From Aphelocoma coerulescens (Eukaryota; Chordata; Aves; Passeriformes; Corvidae), in the NCBI RefSeq assembly GCF_041296385.1, contig NC_091019.1:8083264-8147263 (forward strand): 64,000 nucleotides of DNA, read 5' to 3'. The position numbers were made by a program, and so were the translations under genes. Numbering within the stretch: the stretch's first letter is position 1; each line of letters begins with the position of its first letter. The notes beneath the pieces were generated by a model. The model was not told where the DNA came from and searched no databases. It saw nothing but the letters and a program-made list of their open reading frames with translations. Positions 33,361 to 46,546 of this stretch are shown here, piece by piece.

Positions 33361-36117
33361 TATAACATTCTTCGACTACAGGGAGAGTCCATGGGGCTTT
33401 TCCCATGGGGTCTCTCAAACAGATGTAGGATGCAGCTCCCTTTTTATGCCAAGTTCCCGGCCCCAGCACCCTCTTCCTTTTCCCCACTGGCTGAGGTACT
33501 CAGGAGATACAGACTTCCCAAAGTGCCTACTCTATGCCCTCCTCTAATATGCACCCCCCTTTTGGTATTGAAAAGAAAGAAAAAGAAACTATTCCTAATT
33601 CTGTTAAGTGTTTGTTGCCTTGTTGTAGGTTCAGGAATTTAACAGGGCCTTGATTAATCAACAGTCTCTGTTGGTTACCAACAGTTCTAGAGAACTAATA
33701 GTTTCTTCTGTTACTTCACTATCGATAAGTTCCTAGCCTTGTCTACAGGCAGATTCACATGGTCTGTTTGTAAAGACTCATTCGTCTCATTCCTTTTAAT
33801 CCCTCCTCTTTTTATTTTGCCTCTTTTTTCTTTACAAACCTTAATTACCATTGATTTAATTTTTTCTTCTTGAGTCTTCTTGGATTTTGCTATTATTTGC
33901 AGTGACATCCTCATCTATCCTTTTGTAGACATTTCTGGATCAGGTAGGCATGGCTGCTACCGGCATCCCCTTGACCACCTGCTGAAAGAGCTGCACTCAG
34001 CAAGGTGTCACACATGATAAAAAGATTAGAGTTGCTATAGCATGTAAGAGGAGAAATCATATTCATTTAGCCCATAGCTGGCCAGTTAACCATGAAAACA
34101 TATCCCATTCCCATCCTTTCCACATTTGGACAGGTCCATGAGCTGACGTTATTTCCTTTGTTATTTTTTTGACCACTTTTCCGCTGTCATCTGCTTGCAA
34201 ACAGCAGCTCGAGTCATTTAATTTCCCACAAACTCCTCCTTCTTCTGCTAACAGATAATCTAGTACCATCCAATGTTGAAATACCGCTTTCCTCGTTTAA
34301 GTGGGTTGGTCAGCAAGAAAGTCAAGAGCTGTGGCTGTTTGGTTGGTTATTATTTCCGAGACAGCTTGTAACCTAATTATCCCATTCAAATGATAAATGG
34401 GTTCCCAGGCATCTGGGATTAATTCCTTAGGATTCCAAGTGGCTGGTCCATCCTGTTGTGGAACTGGTTCTGGTGGCCATTCATCTTTTCCCCATTTTGG
34501 GGTGCTCCCTCCAGCCAGGGCTGCATCAGTTGACTGCTTTTCTCTAATTAAATCATCACAGATTTTGATTCCTAAGCGATTTCCCTGAACTTGTGGCAAC
34601 AAAAAGAACAACGGGCTAATATACCCCATACCCATACCATATCCCTGACCAGTTTGGAGGTAACCTGAGCTAAGCATGTTGGCCACAAATGCAATAATGT
34701 CCTTTCAAAGCCTGTGTTCCATTATCAAAGGGGCCTTTCTACCTTTTGTCATCAATTGGTGGGTCAAAATACAGCGGGATTCCTGGGCCTAACGGTCCTC
34801 CAATAGTTGCTCCACCATAAGGGTCACAGTATTTGCGTTTCCAAGCTCCCAAATGGGGTTCCCATCTACATTTACGTCTGCAAGCTGTTTGGTTGGATTT
34901 GGAGCAGAACTCACTAAGAGGGTTTGAGTTCCAATCTGGTGTTGCCATTCCCACTGATAATCATGAGCAACATGTGTTCTACTTGTGGAATTTTCGTGGG
35001 GACATCTTAAAAATAGGTGGTCAAAAAAACCCCTTGTCCCTCCCCATTGCTTTACAGGCTTCCAAATATTTTTGGTAAGTGTGTTAAGAACACTTTACCC
35101 AGCTACCATTAGTGAGCTTAACAGGTATTTGATTGCATTTGTCTTGATATTTGGAACAATTGTAAGGAGGGCAACTGGGGGTCCAAGCCCAATTGTTTAA
35201 ACCCAGAGGGGAAGTAAATTCATACATGTCTTTTCCTACATAGACCCCCTCTGTCCTATTTAGGCAATAAGTGCCTGTTGGAGAAGAATGAAGTGGCCGT
35301 GAACTTCCTTCTTTGGCCCCAAATCCCGTCCTAGTATGGACCCCACCATTTAGGTTCAGCTGGGCTAGCCAACCATGGCCACTCTTCAGATCCTCCTGGC
35401 CCTCCACAGAGCCAGCAATTGCTAAGGTTAAAAACTTTTGCTACTTCTTCTCCTAAGGCTGCAAATTGATTCTCTCACACCTGGCCTAAACTCAGCTGAC
35501 CATATAAAAGTAGAATTATTAATGAAAATATTTTAATTGTGTGATCTAGTTAGCTAGTCTAATTTTCATGTTGTCTTCTGCACCACCTGTGGCAAATGAA
35601 GACACATAAAACCACTTAACCTAAAACAATGGCCGCAAGTATTAGCCCCCCAGTGAGGAGACAGAGGCATCCTACAACATTCTTCAACTACAGGGAGAGG
35701 CCATGGGGCTTTTCCTGTGCAGTCTCTCTCAAATGATTGTGGGACACTACTCCCATTTTATGCTAAGTTCCCAGCCATAGCACCCTCTTCCTTTTCCCCT
35801 TTGGCTGAGGTACTCAGGAGGTAAAGACTTCCTGAATTGCCTACTCTATGCCCCCATGTAATATGCACCCCCCTTTTGGTATAGAAAAGGAGGAAGAAGA
35901 AACTATTCCTAATTCTATTAAGCCTTTGTTGCCTTGCTCTAGGTTCAGGAATTTAACAGGGCCTTGGCTGAGCAACAGTCTCTGTTGATTAGTAACAGTT
36001 TCTAAAACTAATACTTTCTTCTATTACTTCCCTATCTGTTACTGCTCTATGCTAGCCTTGTCTAAGAGTGGATTCACACAGTCTGTTTGTAAAGACACAT
36101 CCATCTTACTCCTTTCA
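33361..36117 (-). mobile_element. Env-only provirus relic, unit 5
   Basis: 3' LTR 33361-33799 and 5' LTR 35654-36117 (with the TC insertion). The T-run just inside the 3' LTR is shortened to six. Confidence 0.85.
34001..35537 (-). pseudogene. env: Broken env, unit 5
   Basis: TM piece at 34063-34269, SU piece at 35084-35407. The six-T state opens a lysine-rich 67-codon stretch downstream of env (33914-33711). It is a chance frame, not a restored tail. Confidence 0.85.
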
Positions 36118-37485
36118 CTCCCACACCTTCTTGGAGGTGGGACGGCTCCCCCCGGCACAGCACCTGGAAAAAAACCCCCGTATATGCACACACACACCTG
36201 CACTTACCCTGCACTCTGCTGCACACCCCCCCCCCCCCCCCCCCACTAACCCCCGCCTCCATATCCCTACCATGCCACTCTCAGCTGCCCTGCCCCCACC
36301 GTCCCAGCGGGCTGGCAGCACCCACTCCTCACATGCTTCCCCATGCCTTGCATTTCCTTCCTGCCCCCTCTGTAGCCTTCCCTCTACCTGCCTTTTCTCC
36401 ATTGCCTTGCATTGACTTGCTCACCCATCCCCCACCTGACTTCCTTTCACAGTCATCTAGGTCTGGCCTTACCTTTTCTTTTCCTTCTAGGACCCTCATT
36501 GCCTTGCCTCACCTCGCCAAGCCACCACTTGCCTTGCCTTGCCCTTGAACCCCTTGCCTTCCATTACCTTGCTCACCCCTCCCCCACCTGGAATTCAAGA
36601 CCCCTTTTCAATGACATTTCTGGGCCTTGCCCTGCCCTTTCTGCTCCTCCTAGGAATCTCAAGGCTCTCAAGTATCTCCGGTGTTTCAGGATCACATGAG
36701 AGGAAGACCAGGCAAGGACACATGTTGCCACACTCATCTATACGGGCAGCCTTTGTCTGGGACCAATCTTTGCATGTCTTGAATCTTGGAAGGGCAATTC
36801 ACATTTTGCCCTTGAGCTCCGGGACCAGAAGGAGAGTTCTTTTGCATACAAAGGAAAGCAGGTAGCTCAAGTCTCTTAGGTGCAGATTAGAGATGACTCA
36901 CACAGGATCAAGGCCACACAGAGCAGTTGGGCCTAGCCACTTTTGTGTACCAGAAGTCCTTGAATGTACTTCTCACCTGCCTTGCCTCGCCTTGCCTTGG
37001 CAACGCAACAGTTTCCTTGCCTTGCCCTGCTAGCCCTCCGTAGCCTTGCATTCCCTTGCATGCCCATGCCACACCCTTGACCTGCCTACTGCTTTCCTCC
37101 AGGGCCTTGGCTTGCCGAGCCCTTCTTGTTTCTGCCTGGCCTACCCATCAGTGGACTTTCCTTCCTCCTAGAGGCAAGCCTTGCCTCTAACTTCTGGGCC
37201 TTCTCTTGCCTACCACTCCATTTATTTCCCCCTCACTGCTCTGGCCTTGCCTACCTCTTGCTTGACTTGCCTGCAATTGCCTGCACTTGGTTTGCAGTGC
37301 CTTGCCTGCATGGAAGGCAAGGTAAAGAGTGGTAGGCAGGGCAAAGCCAGCAAGTTGTAGGTAGTGCGAGACGTAGGCAAAGGAAGCAAAGCAAGGGTAG
37401 CTTAGGAAAAACTAGGCAAGGCACTGAAGGCAAGGCAAGGCCAAGGGACTTGCAGTGCCTTTCCTTGGGAAGGTAAGGACATAGA
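36118..37485 (+). repeat. Poly-C and CCTTG/TTGCC block, unit 5
   Basis: Poly-C of 19 bases at 36226-36244. It reads CCCATGCC near 37066, where units 3 and 4 read CCCGTGCC. Confidence 0.85.
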
Positions 37486-38535
37486 GCCAGTGTTGGTGGA
37501 GCAGATGTTAAGGTACCATGGGGAGGAATAGCCCAGTGAGATATTTCTCTCCTGGCCCCTTCTGTGTAGGGGCAATTGTTGGACATATTCAATACTAGAG
37601 GTGTATCAGTCCCTGGATATGTTGTATTTTGGAGGAGGGGATGCTGTTTCTTTGGAGATAGGCTTGTACTTGCTCTCTTTGGCAAGGAAAGCAGGTTTGG
37701 ATGCGCTCATGAGGTGCTCTTAGGGATTTTAAAGGCTTTTCCCAACAGACAGTTCTCTGGGTTAGAGCTGTTGAGCTTTCAGCAGGAATGCAAAGGCCAA
37801 GCTTGTGACCCTTTTTTCCTGGTGCCTTTAGTGTGTGAGCAGTCCCTGGTGCTGTTGTCTTTGGATCCTGACTCTGGGAGAGGGAAGGCTTAGGATGGTA
37901 CCTAGAGCTGAGAAGGAAAGTGCTGAGGGCAGCGTGTGCGCTGCTAGTTTGAGGGGTGCAGTTGAAGTTGTAGGCAGCAAGAGCTTTCTCAGCTGGCACT
38001 GTTGTGAGCTCTGTTTTTGCCAGATGGTTTCAAGTTGGTAGGTGGACTCTGCCAGAGAGAAAAGATTTGTTTGGGCAAAGAGGTTTGTCTGGCTCTTGGA
38101 GTGTGGTGCAAAAAAGAGTCTGCTCTTGGAAGGGGAAGATTCAGGAAAACTTTTTGTTCTGACACCGTTGATTTGAGTGCAGGGACGTTTCTAACTTGCC
38201 TCTGCCCTTGGGGTGGTTTTGAGCAGCGAAAGCTGCGTTTCCTTCTTTGGCAAGTCGTCAGTGCCATCGTGTGGTTGTTGCGATGAGTGCTGACAGTGCC
38301 CAGGAAAAAGCCAAGTGCTTCATTGGCACGGCCCCAGTCGTGTGGGAGCAGTTGGTGGAAGAACTCCGCTGTGCAGTCTGCCTCTTGGAGACGTAAAAGA
38401 ATGTGTTCCTATGCATAGCGGGGAAGCAAGAGGAATCTTTTCATTGTTGGCTGTGCAGTTTCTAAGCGGCAAAAGTAAAGGCAGTTCCAGCATGGCCTCT
38501 TTCTTTCAGAACCTTTTCTGTGCCATCATGAAAAT
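37486..38535 (-). repeat. Old inverted relative of the subrepeat, unit 5
   Basis: Same as unit 4 as far as I compared. Confidence 0.5.
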
Positions 38536-40677
38536 GCTCAACATGTAACTCGCACCCATTGAACTGCATCAAAGGTCCTGGAGCTATGCACTTTCCTTCA
38601 AGCTCTATGTACCATCTCTCCACCTCTCGCGGATCCCAAACCCCTTCCAAACATCCAGCAGCTGCTTCTGCACGCAGGGAACAAATGCTAGAACAAGGCG
38701 TTGGCCTTCATAGTCCCTCTAAAATCTGTAAACTAAGCAAAACATACCAGTGACCAGCATTTTCCTTCGCAAATATATATATAGAGCATCATCACATTCT
38801 GTCAAAGTGGGTAAGTTCACCCTTGCAGTGCAGCTTTTCCAGCCGCAGTTCGGACTGAGAGATGTGCCAGGAGAGAAAGCATTTGTTGACTTTCCTTCTT
38901 CTCTGGAACACTTGATACTCGCAGTGCAATCACTTCCACACAACTTCGGTGTGCCCAGGTTCAAGCAGCTAGAGCTCACAGAGATGGGAAAGTCAGGGCA
39001 GAAGACGTTTCAAAAAAACGTTACAGCAGCATTAAAACTGTGCACAGCAGTCTGCAGCACTCTAGCTTACTTCTCTGACAGACATGCCATCCCATTGTGG
39101 GCTCTCACAGCTCGGTTGCAAGCTATCTTGGTTGCAAGCTACTCTTCTGAAGAAAAGAACTATAAGAAAAAGCCAATGCTGGGCTGCGCCTTCCCCTTGC
39201 TTCACGTAAAGCCACCCCATGCTGCACTCTGCACTTCCCTTCTCCGCCCCATTGACCACTGTGTTTTCTGAATCTCGAAGCCTAAAGTTCAGCGATATTG
39301 TTTCAGCGGAGGGCTGGAAGAGGAATAGGTAGCAGCACAGCTAAAAGTAGCTGTCGCTGAGCTTTCTCCTTCCCAAAGCTAATGTGAATACGGCAGGTAG
39401 GCGAGTGGCAGCTACCCTCCTCTCTCAGCTTATATGCTGCATGCACGAGCCCGGTGCTCTGCGCCGTCGTTCACCCTCTTAAGTACCCTTGTCGCGCTTT
39501 CATTCTGCCAGAGTCAAACAGTCGTCTACTTCTCGCACAGAGAGCACAGTGCCGGCAGCGCAACCCTCCAGGCGGCTGCTTCTGCCGAAAGACGCCTGGG
39601 CTATGCACTTTCCCTCTCAGTGCTAGGTAGATCTACATTCTGTCTGTGTTGTGCTCTGAATCTTAACGAAAACATTCTCAGCTAAGTCTCGCACACAGAA
39701 GAGTTTTAGGTCAACGAGCTTGCCCAAAGATTGCCCCCGTCCCTATACAAACTTATATTTACACCCCATTCCAGTGGTAATCCTCTTTCCTTTACAGCCT
39801 GCACAGCGCTGTCAGATCGCGGTGCTCTCCGCACCTGCCTTCTCACTCCCAAGTACCAGCGCGAACCTTACAGCCTTGCAGGCAGCGAAGACACCGGTAG
39901 GCATCTCGCACAGAAGAACGGGCCAGGACGCAAAGATGGTCTTCCTTTCTCCTCGTTGTCGCCCACATTGTGGTGATGTGTTGAAAGTCTTGGCCAGCGA
40001 AAGGCTAATCCAGCAAGTGCTTCTCTCTTGACGCATTTTGCTGAGCGAGAGCTACACGGATAGTTTAGAATCTGTGAAACAGCAAGACAATGATTGCACG
40101 TCGAGCTGAGCAAAAGCCGTGCACGGCACACCGTGGCTGCGTGCAGTGTTCATGCGGAAGAGCGGCAAAGCTCCAAGCCCTCGCTGGGCTTCCGTTCTGC
40201 CCGGAGCACAGGCGGCGAAGAACGAAGCAGCTGGGCACCGGCTTCATGTAGCCAGTGGAGCGAATTGCAAATGTCCAGCCGAGAGCTGCTTCACAAGCAG
40301 ATTCAGCTGAGAACGCTCTGGCTGCTTCAGAAAGGAAGGCGCAGCCCTTGCACTCCAGCACACAACCGGGCCAGAAACAGGTCCTTCAACCTTCAGTGCT
40401 GCCGACTCCATGCAGCTTGAGCACACCCAGAAGGACGCGTCCAGAAAGAAGGCGTTCTTCGAGTACCCCCCTCCTCCAAGGAGCCTCGAAACTGAGCACA
40501 ACACGCTGCGGCTCGGCAGCTTCCTTCTCAGCGAGACGTACCGTCACATTTATGCACTCTCGCAGCTCCGTTGCCCACTTGCAGCAGCTGCTGCTACCGA
40601 AGCAAAAGGCTCCAGAAGTAAAAGCCACTGCTGGGCTGCACGTTCCCTCTGCCTCACGTAAAGCAGCAGAAACTGGC
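38536..40677 (+). repeat. Diverged subrepeat with conversion patches, unit 5
   Basis: Boundary at 40077/40078. It shares with unit 4 the GTCAAAC state near 39514, where all other units have GTCGAAC. Confidence 0.75.
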
Positions 40678-42141
40678 CGCTGCACTCTGTCCTTCCATTC
40701 TCTGCCGCACCTGCCACTGTCATCTCTGCGTCTCCAAGCATAAACCTGGGCACAAATGCTTTCCGGGGAAAGCTGGAAGAGAAATAGGTAGCAGCACAAG
40801 TAGCTGCAAGTGGAACTTCGTGGTTTCAACTGCTAACGTGAGTCCGCAAAGAAGCGAGTGACGGCCACGCTTCCCCTTGCAGCCTGTGCGATGCGCACAG
40901 CAGCTCGGGGCTCTGCCTTCATTCCTACGCTCTCCGTACCACGGTCGCGCTTTCATTCTGCCGGAGTCGAAGCGTCGCCTACTTCTCGCACAAGAGCATT
41001 GTGCCCGCAGCGAAATGCTCCAGCCGACTGCTTCTGCCGGAACACGCCCTGGCCTATGCACTTTCCCTCGCAGCGACATACACCAGCACACTGGGTCTTT
41101 CTTGTCGTCCAAATGTAAAGGGAAAGGTTCTCCGCTCCGTCTGGCACAGAGAACAGTTTTAGGTCGACAAGCTCACCCAGAGCTCACCCTCGACGCGTGG
41201 AAACCCGCATTTGCACCCCATTCCAGCGGCAGCCCGTCCTTCCTTTACAGCCTGCACAGCGCCGTCAGATCGCGGTGCTCTCCGCACCTGCCTTCTCACT
41301 TCCAAGTACCAGCGCGAACCTTACAGCCTTGCAGGCAGCGAAGACGCGGCGAGGCGTCTCGCACAGAAGAACGGGCCAGGACGCAAAGATGGTCTTCCTT
41401 TCTCCTCCTCCTCCTCCTCCTTGCCCGAGTGGTGGTGCTGTGCTGAAAGTCTTGGCCGGCGAAAGGCTTATGCAGCAAGTGCTTCTCTCCTGACGCATTT
41501 CGCTGAGCGAGAGAGCTGCACGGACACTTTCGACTCTGGGAAACAGCAAGACAATGATTGCACGTCGAGCTGAGCAAAAGCCGTGCACGGCACACCGTGG
41601 CTGCGTGCAGTGTTCACGCGGAAGAGCGGCAAAGCTCCAAGCCCTCGCTGGGCTTCCGTTCTGCCCGGAGCACAGGCGGCGAAGAACGAAGCAGCTGGGC
41701 ACCGGCTTCATGTAGCCAGTGGAGCGAATTGCAAATGTCCAGCCGAGAGCTGCTTCACAAGCAGATTCAGCTGAGAACGCTCTGGCTGCTTCAGAAAGGA
41801 AGGCGCAGCCCTTGCACTCCAGCACACAACCGGGCCAGAAACAGGTCCTTCAACCTTCAGTGCTGCCGACTCCATGCAGCTTGAGCACACCCAGAAGGAC
41901 GCGTCCAGAAAGAAGGCGTTCTTCGAGTACCCCCCTCCTCCAAGGAGCCTCGAAACTGAGCACAACACGCTGCGGCTCGGCAGCTTCCTTCTCAGCGAGA
42001 CGTACCGTCACATTTATGCACTCTCGCAGCTCCGTTGCCCACTTGCAGCAGCTGCTGCTACCGAAGCAAAAGGCTCCAGAAGTAAAAGCCACTGCTGGGC
42101 TGCACGTTCCCTCTGCCTCACGTAAAGCAGCAGAAACTGGC
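40678..42141 (+). repeat. Extra 1464-bp subrepeat, unit 5
   Basis: Private G at 40820 (ACTTCGTGG against ACTTCCTGG in the other copies). Confidence 0.93.
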
Positions 42142-42422
42142 TACTTGTGCTGCTACCTATTTCTCTTCCAGCTTTCCCCGGAAAGCATTTGTGCCCAGGT
42201 TTATGCTTGGAGACGCAGAGATGACAGTGGCAGGTGCGGCAGAGAATGGAAGGACAGAGTGCAGCGGCCAGTTTCTGCTGCTTTACGTGGGGCAGAGGGA
42301 ACGTGCAGCCCAGCAGTGGCTTTTACTTCTGGAGCCTTTTGCTTCGGTAGCAGCAGCTGCTGCAAGTGGGCAACGGAGCTGCGAGAGTGCATAAATGTGA
42401 CGGTACGTCTCGCTGAGAAGGA
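41986..42422. repeat. Palindrome with one mismatch, unit 5
   Basis: Arms 41986-42141 and 42267-42422. The mismatch of unit 4 recurs at 42290. Spacer 42142-42266. Confidence 0.93.
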
Positions 42423-45178
42423 TATAACATTCTTCGACTACAGGGAGAGTCCATGGGGCTTTTCCCATGGGGTCTCTCAAACAGATGTAGGATGCAGCTC
42501 CCTTTTTATGCCAAGTTCCCGGCCCCAGCACCCTCTTCCTTTTCCCCACTGGCTGAGGTACTCAGGAGATACAGACTTCCCAAAGTGCCTACTCTATGCC
42601 CTCCTCTAATATGCACCCCCCTTTTGGTATTGAAAAGAAAGAAAAAGAAACTATTCCTAATTCTGTTAAGTGTTTGTTGCCTTGTTGTAGGTTCAGGAAT
42701 TTAACAGGGCCTTGATTAATCAACAGTCTCTGTTGGTTACCAACAGTTCTAGAGAACTAATAGTTTCTTCTGTTACTTCACTATCGATAAGTTCCTAGCC
42801 TTGTCTACAGGCAGATTCACATGGTCTGTTTGTAAAGACTCATTCGTCTCATTCCTTTTAATCCCTCCTCTTTTTATTTTGCCTCTTTTTTCTTTACAAA
42901 CCTTAATTACCATTGATTTAATTTTTTCTTCTTGAGTCTTCTTGGATTTTGCTATTATTTGCAGTGACATCCTCATCTATCCTTTTGTAGACATTTCTGG
43001 ATCAGGTAGGCATGGCTGCTTACCGGCATCCCCTTGACCACCTGCTGAAAGAGCTGCACTCAGCAAGGTGTCACACATGATAAAAAGATTAGAGTTGCTA
43101 TAGCATGTAAGAGGAGAAATCATATTCATTTAGCCCATAGCTGGCCAGTTAACCATGAAAACATATCCCATTCCCATCCTTTCCACATTTGGACAGGTCC
43201 ATGAGCTGACGTTATTTCCTTTGTTATTTTTTTGACCACTTTTCCGCTGTCATCTGCTTGCAAACAGCAGCTCGAGTCATTTAATTTCCCACAAACTCCT
43301 CCTTCTTCTGCTAACAGATAATCTAGTACCATCCAATGTTGAAATACCGCTTTCCTCGTTTAAGTGGGTTGGTCAGCAAGAAAGTCAAGAGCTGTGGCTG
43401 TTTGGTTGGTTATTATTTCCGAGACAGCTTGTAACCTAATTATCCCATTCAAATGATAAATGGGTTCCCAGGCATCTGGGATTAATTCCTTAGGATTCCA
43501 AGTGGCTGGTCCATCCTGTTGTGGAACTGGTTCTGGTGGCCATTCATCTTTTCCCCATTTTGGGGTGCTCCCTCCAGCCAGGGCTGCATCAGTTGACTGC
43601 TTTTCTCTAATTAAATCATCACAGATTTTGATTCCTAAGCGATTTCCCTGAACTTGTGGCAACAAAAAGAACAACGGGCTAATATACCCCATACCCATAC
43701 CATATCCCTGACCAGTTTGGAGGTAACCTGAGCTAAGCATGTTGGCCACAAATGCAATAATGTCCTTTCAAAGCCTGTGTTCCATTATCAAAGGGGCCTT
43801 TCTACCTTTTGTCATCAATTGGTGGGTCAAAATACAGCGGGATTCCTGGGCCTAACGGTCCTCCAATAGTTGCTCCACCATAAGGGTCACAGTATTTGCG
43901 TTTCCAAGCTCCCAAATGGGGTTCCCATCTACATTTACGTCTGCAAGCTGTTTGGTTGGATTTGGAGCAGAACTCACTAAGAGGGTTTGAGTTCCAATCT
44001 GGTGTTGCCATTCCCACTGATAATCATGAGCAACATGTGTTCTACTTGTGGAATTTTCGTGGGGACATCTTAAAAATAGGTGGTCAAAAAAACCCCTTGT
44101 CCCTCCCCATTGCTTTACAGGCTTCCAAATATTTTTGGTAAGTGTGTTAAGAACACTTTACCCAGCTACCATTAGTGAGCTTAACAGGTATTTGATTGCA
44201 TTTGTCTTGATATTTGGAACAATTGTAAGGAGGGCAACTGGGGGTCCAAGCCCAATTGTTTAAACCCAGAGGGGAAGTAAATTCATACATGTCTTTTCCT
44301 ACATAGACCCCCTCTGTCCTATTTAGGCAATAAGTGCCTGTTGGAGAAGAATGAAGTGGCCGTGAACTTCCTTCTTTGGCCCCAAATCCCGTCCTAGTAT
44401 GGACCCCACCATTTAGGTTCAGCTGGGCTAGCCAACCATGGCCACTCTTCAGATCCTCCTGGCCCTCCACAGAGCCAGCAATTGCTAAGGTTAAAAACTT
44501 TTGCTACTTCTTCTCCTAAGGCTGCAAATTGATTCTCTCACACCTGGCCTAAACTCAGCTGACCATATAAAAGTAGAATTATTAATGAAAATATTTTAAT
44601 TGTGTGATCTAGTTAGCTAGTCTAATTTTCATGTTGTCTTCTGCACCACCTGTGGCAAATGAAGACACATAAAACCACTTAACCTAAAACAATGGCCGCA
44701 AGTATTAGCCCCCCAGTGAGGAGACAGAGGCATCCTACAACATTCTTCAACTACAGGGAGAGGCCATGGGGCTTTTCCTGTGCAGTCTCTCAAATGATTG
44801 TGGGACACTACTCCCATTTTATGCTAAGTTCCCAGCCATAGCACCCTCTTCCTTTTCCCCTTTGGCTGAGGTACTCAGGAGGTAAAGACTTCCTGAATTG
44901 CCTACTCTATGCCCCCATGTAATATGCACCCCCCTTTTGGTATAGAAAAGGAGGAAGAAGAAACTATTCCTAATTCTATTAAGCCTTTGTTGCCTTGCTC
45001 TAGGTTCAGGAATTTAACAGGGCCTTGGCTGAGCAACAGTCTCTGTTGATTAGTAACAGTTTCTAAAACTAATACTTTCTTCTATTACTTCCCTATCTGT
45101 TACTGCTCTATGCTAGCCTTGTCTAAGAGTGGATTCACACAGTCTGTTTGTAAAGACACATCCATCTTACTCCTTTCA
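42423..45178 (-). mobile_element. Env-only provirus relic, unit 6
   Basis: 3' LTR 42423-42861 and 5' LTR 44717-45178, without the TC insertion. One extra T near 43021 lies in the 3' part of the interior. Confidence 0.85.
43064..44600 (-). pseudogene. env: Broken env, unit 6
   Basis: TM piece at 43126-43332, middle pieces at 43360-43749 and 43802-44017, SU piece at 44147-44470. The extra T lies downstream of the anchor-like run and changes nothing in these pieces. Confidence 0.85.
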
Positions 45179-46546
45179 CTCCCACACCTTCTTGGAGGTG
45201 GGACGGCTCCCCCCGGCACAGCACCTGGAAAAAAACCCCCGTATATGCACACACACACCTGCACTTACCCTGCACTCTGCTGCACACCCCCCCCCCCCCC
45301 CCCCCACTAACCCCCGCCTCCATATCCCTACCATGCCACTCTCAGCTGCCCTGCCCCCACCGTCCCAGCGGGCTGGCAGCACCCACTCCTCACATGCTTC
45401 CCCATGCCTTGCATTTCCTTCCTGCCCCCTCTGTAGCCTTCCCTCTACCTGCCTTTTCTCCATTGCCTTGCATTGACTTGCTCACCCATCCCCCACCTGA
45501 CTTCCTTTCACAGTCATCTAGGTCTGGCCTTACCTTTTCTTTTCCTTCTAGGACCCTCATTGCCTTGCCTCACCTCGCCAAGCCACCACTTGCCTTGCCT
45601 TGCCCTTGAACCCCTTGCCTTCCATTACCTTGCTCACCCCTCCCCCACCTGGAATTCAAGACCCCTTTTCAATGACATTTCTGGGCCTTGCCCTGCCCTT
45701 TCTGCTCCTCCTAGGAATCTCAAGGCTCTCAAGTATCTCCGGTGTTTCAGGATCACATGAGAGGAAGACCAGGCAAGGACACATGTTGCCACACTCATCT
45801 ATACGGGCAGCCTTTGTCTGGGACCAATCTTTGCATGTCTTGAATCTTGGAAGGGCAATTCACATTTTGCCCTTGAGCTCCGGGACCAGAAGGAGAGTTC
45901 TTTTGCATACAAAGGAAAGCAGGTAGCTCAAGTCTCTTAGGTGCAGATTAGAGATGACTCACACAGGATCAAGGCCACACAGAGCAGTTGGGCCTAGCCA
46001 CTTTTGTGTACCAGAAGTCCTTGAATGTACTTCTCACCTGCCTTGCCTCGCCTTGCCTTGGCAACGCAACAGTTTCCTTGCCTTGCCCTGCTAGCCCTCC
46101 GTAGCCTTGCATTCCCTTGCATGCCCATGCCACACCCTTGACCTGCCTACTGCTTTCCTCCAGGGCCTTGGCTTGCCGAGCCCTTCTTGTTTCTGCCTGG
46201 CCTACCCATCAGTGGACTTTCCTTCCTCCTAGAGGCAAGCCTTGCCTCTAACTTCTGGGCCTTCTCTTGCCTACCACTCCATTTATTTCCCCCTCACTGC
46301 TCTGGCCTTGCCTACCTCTTGCTTGACTTGCCTGCAATTGCCTGCACTTGGTTTGCAGTGCCTTGCCTGCATGGAAGGCAAGGTAAAGAGTGGTAGGCAG
46401 GGCAAAGCCAGCAAGTTGTAGGTAGTGCGAGACGTAGGCAAAGGAAGCAAAGCAAGGGTAGCTTAGGAAAAACTAGGCAAGGCACTGAAGGCAAGGCAAG
46501 GCCAAGGGACTTGCAGTGCCTTTCCTTGGGAAGGTAAGGACATAGA
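45179..46546 (+). repeat. Poly-C and CCTTG/TTGCC block, unit 6
   Basis: Poly-C of 19 bases at 45287-45305, in the merged form of units 4 and 5. Confidence 0.85.

Larger units (their letters stand above)
33361..42422 (+). repeat. Array unit 5, middle class (9062 bp)
   Basis: One extra subrepeat (40678-42141). The poly-C run is 19 bases (36226-36244). A T-run near 33825 is six long instead of seven, a state shared with units 6-8. It shares the palindrome mismatch with unit 4 (G at 42290) and has a private G at 40820. Confidence 0.95.

Noticed and set aside
33711..33914. Lysine-rich 67-codon minus-strand frame in units 5-8
   Set aside because: It appears only because a T-run is one base shorter, lies beyond the env stops and has no recognisable domain.
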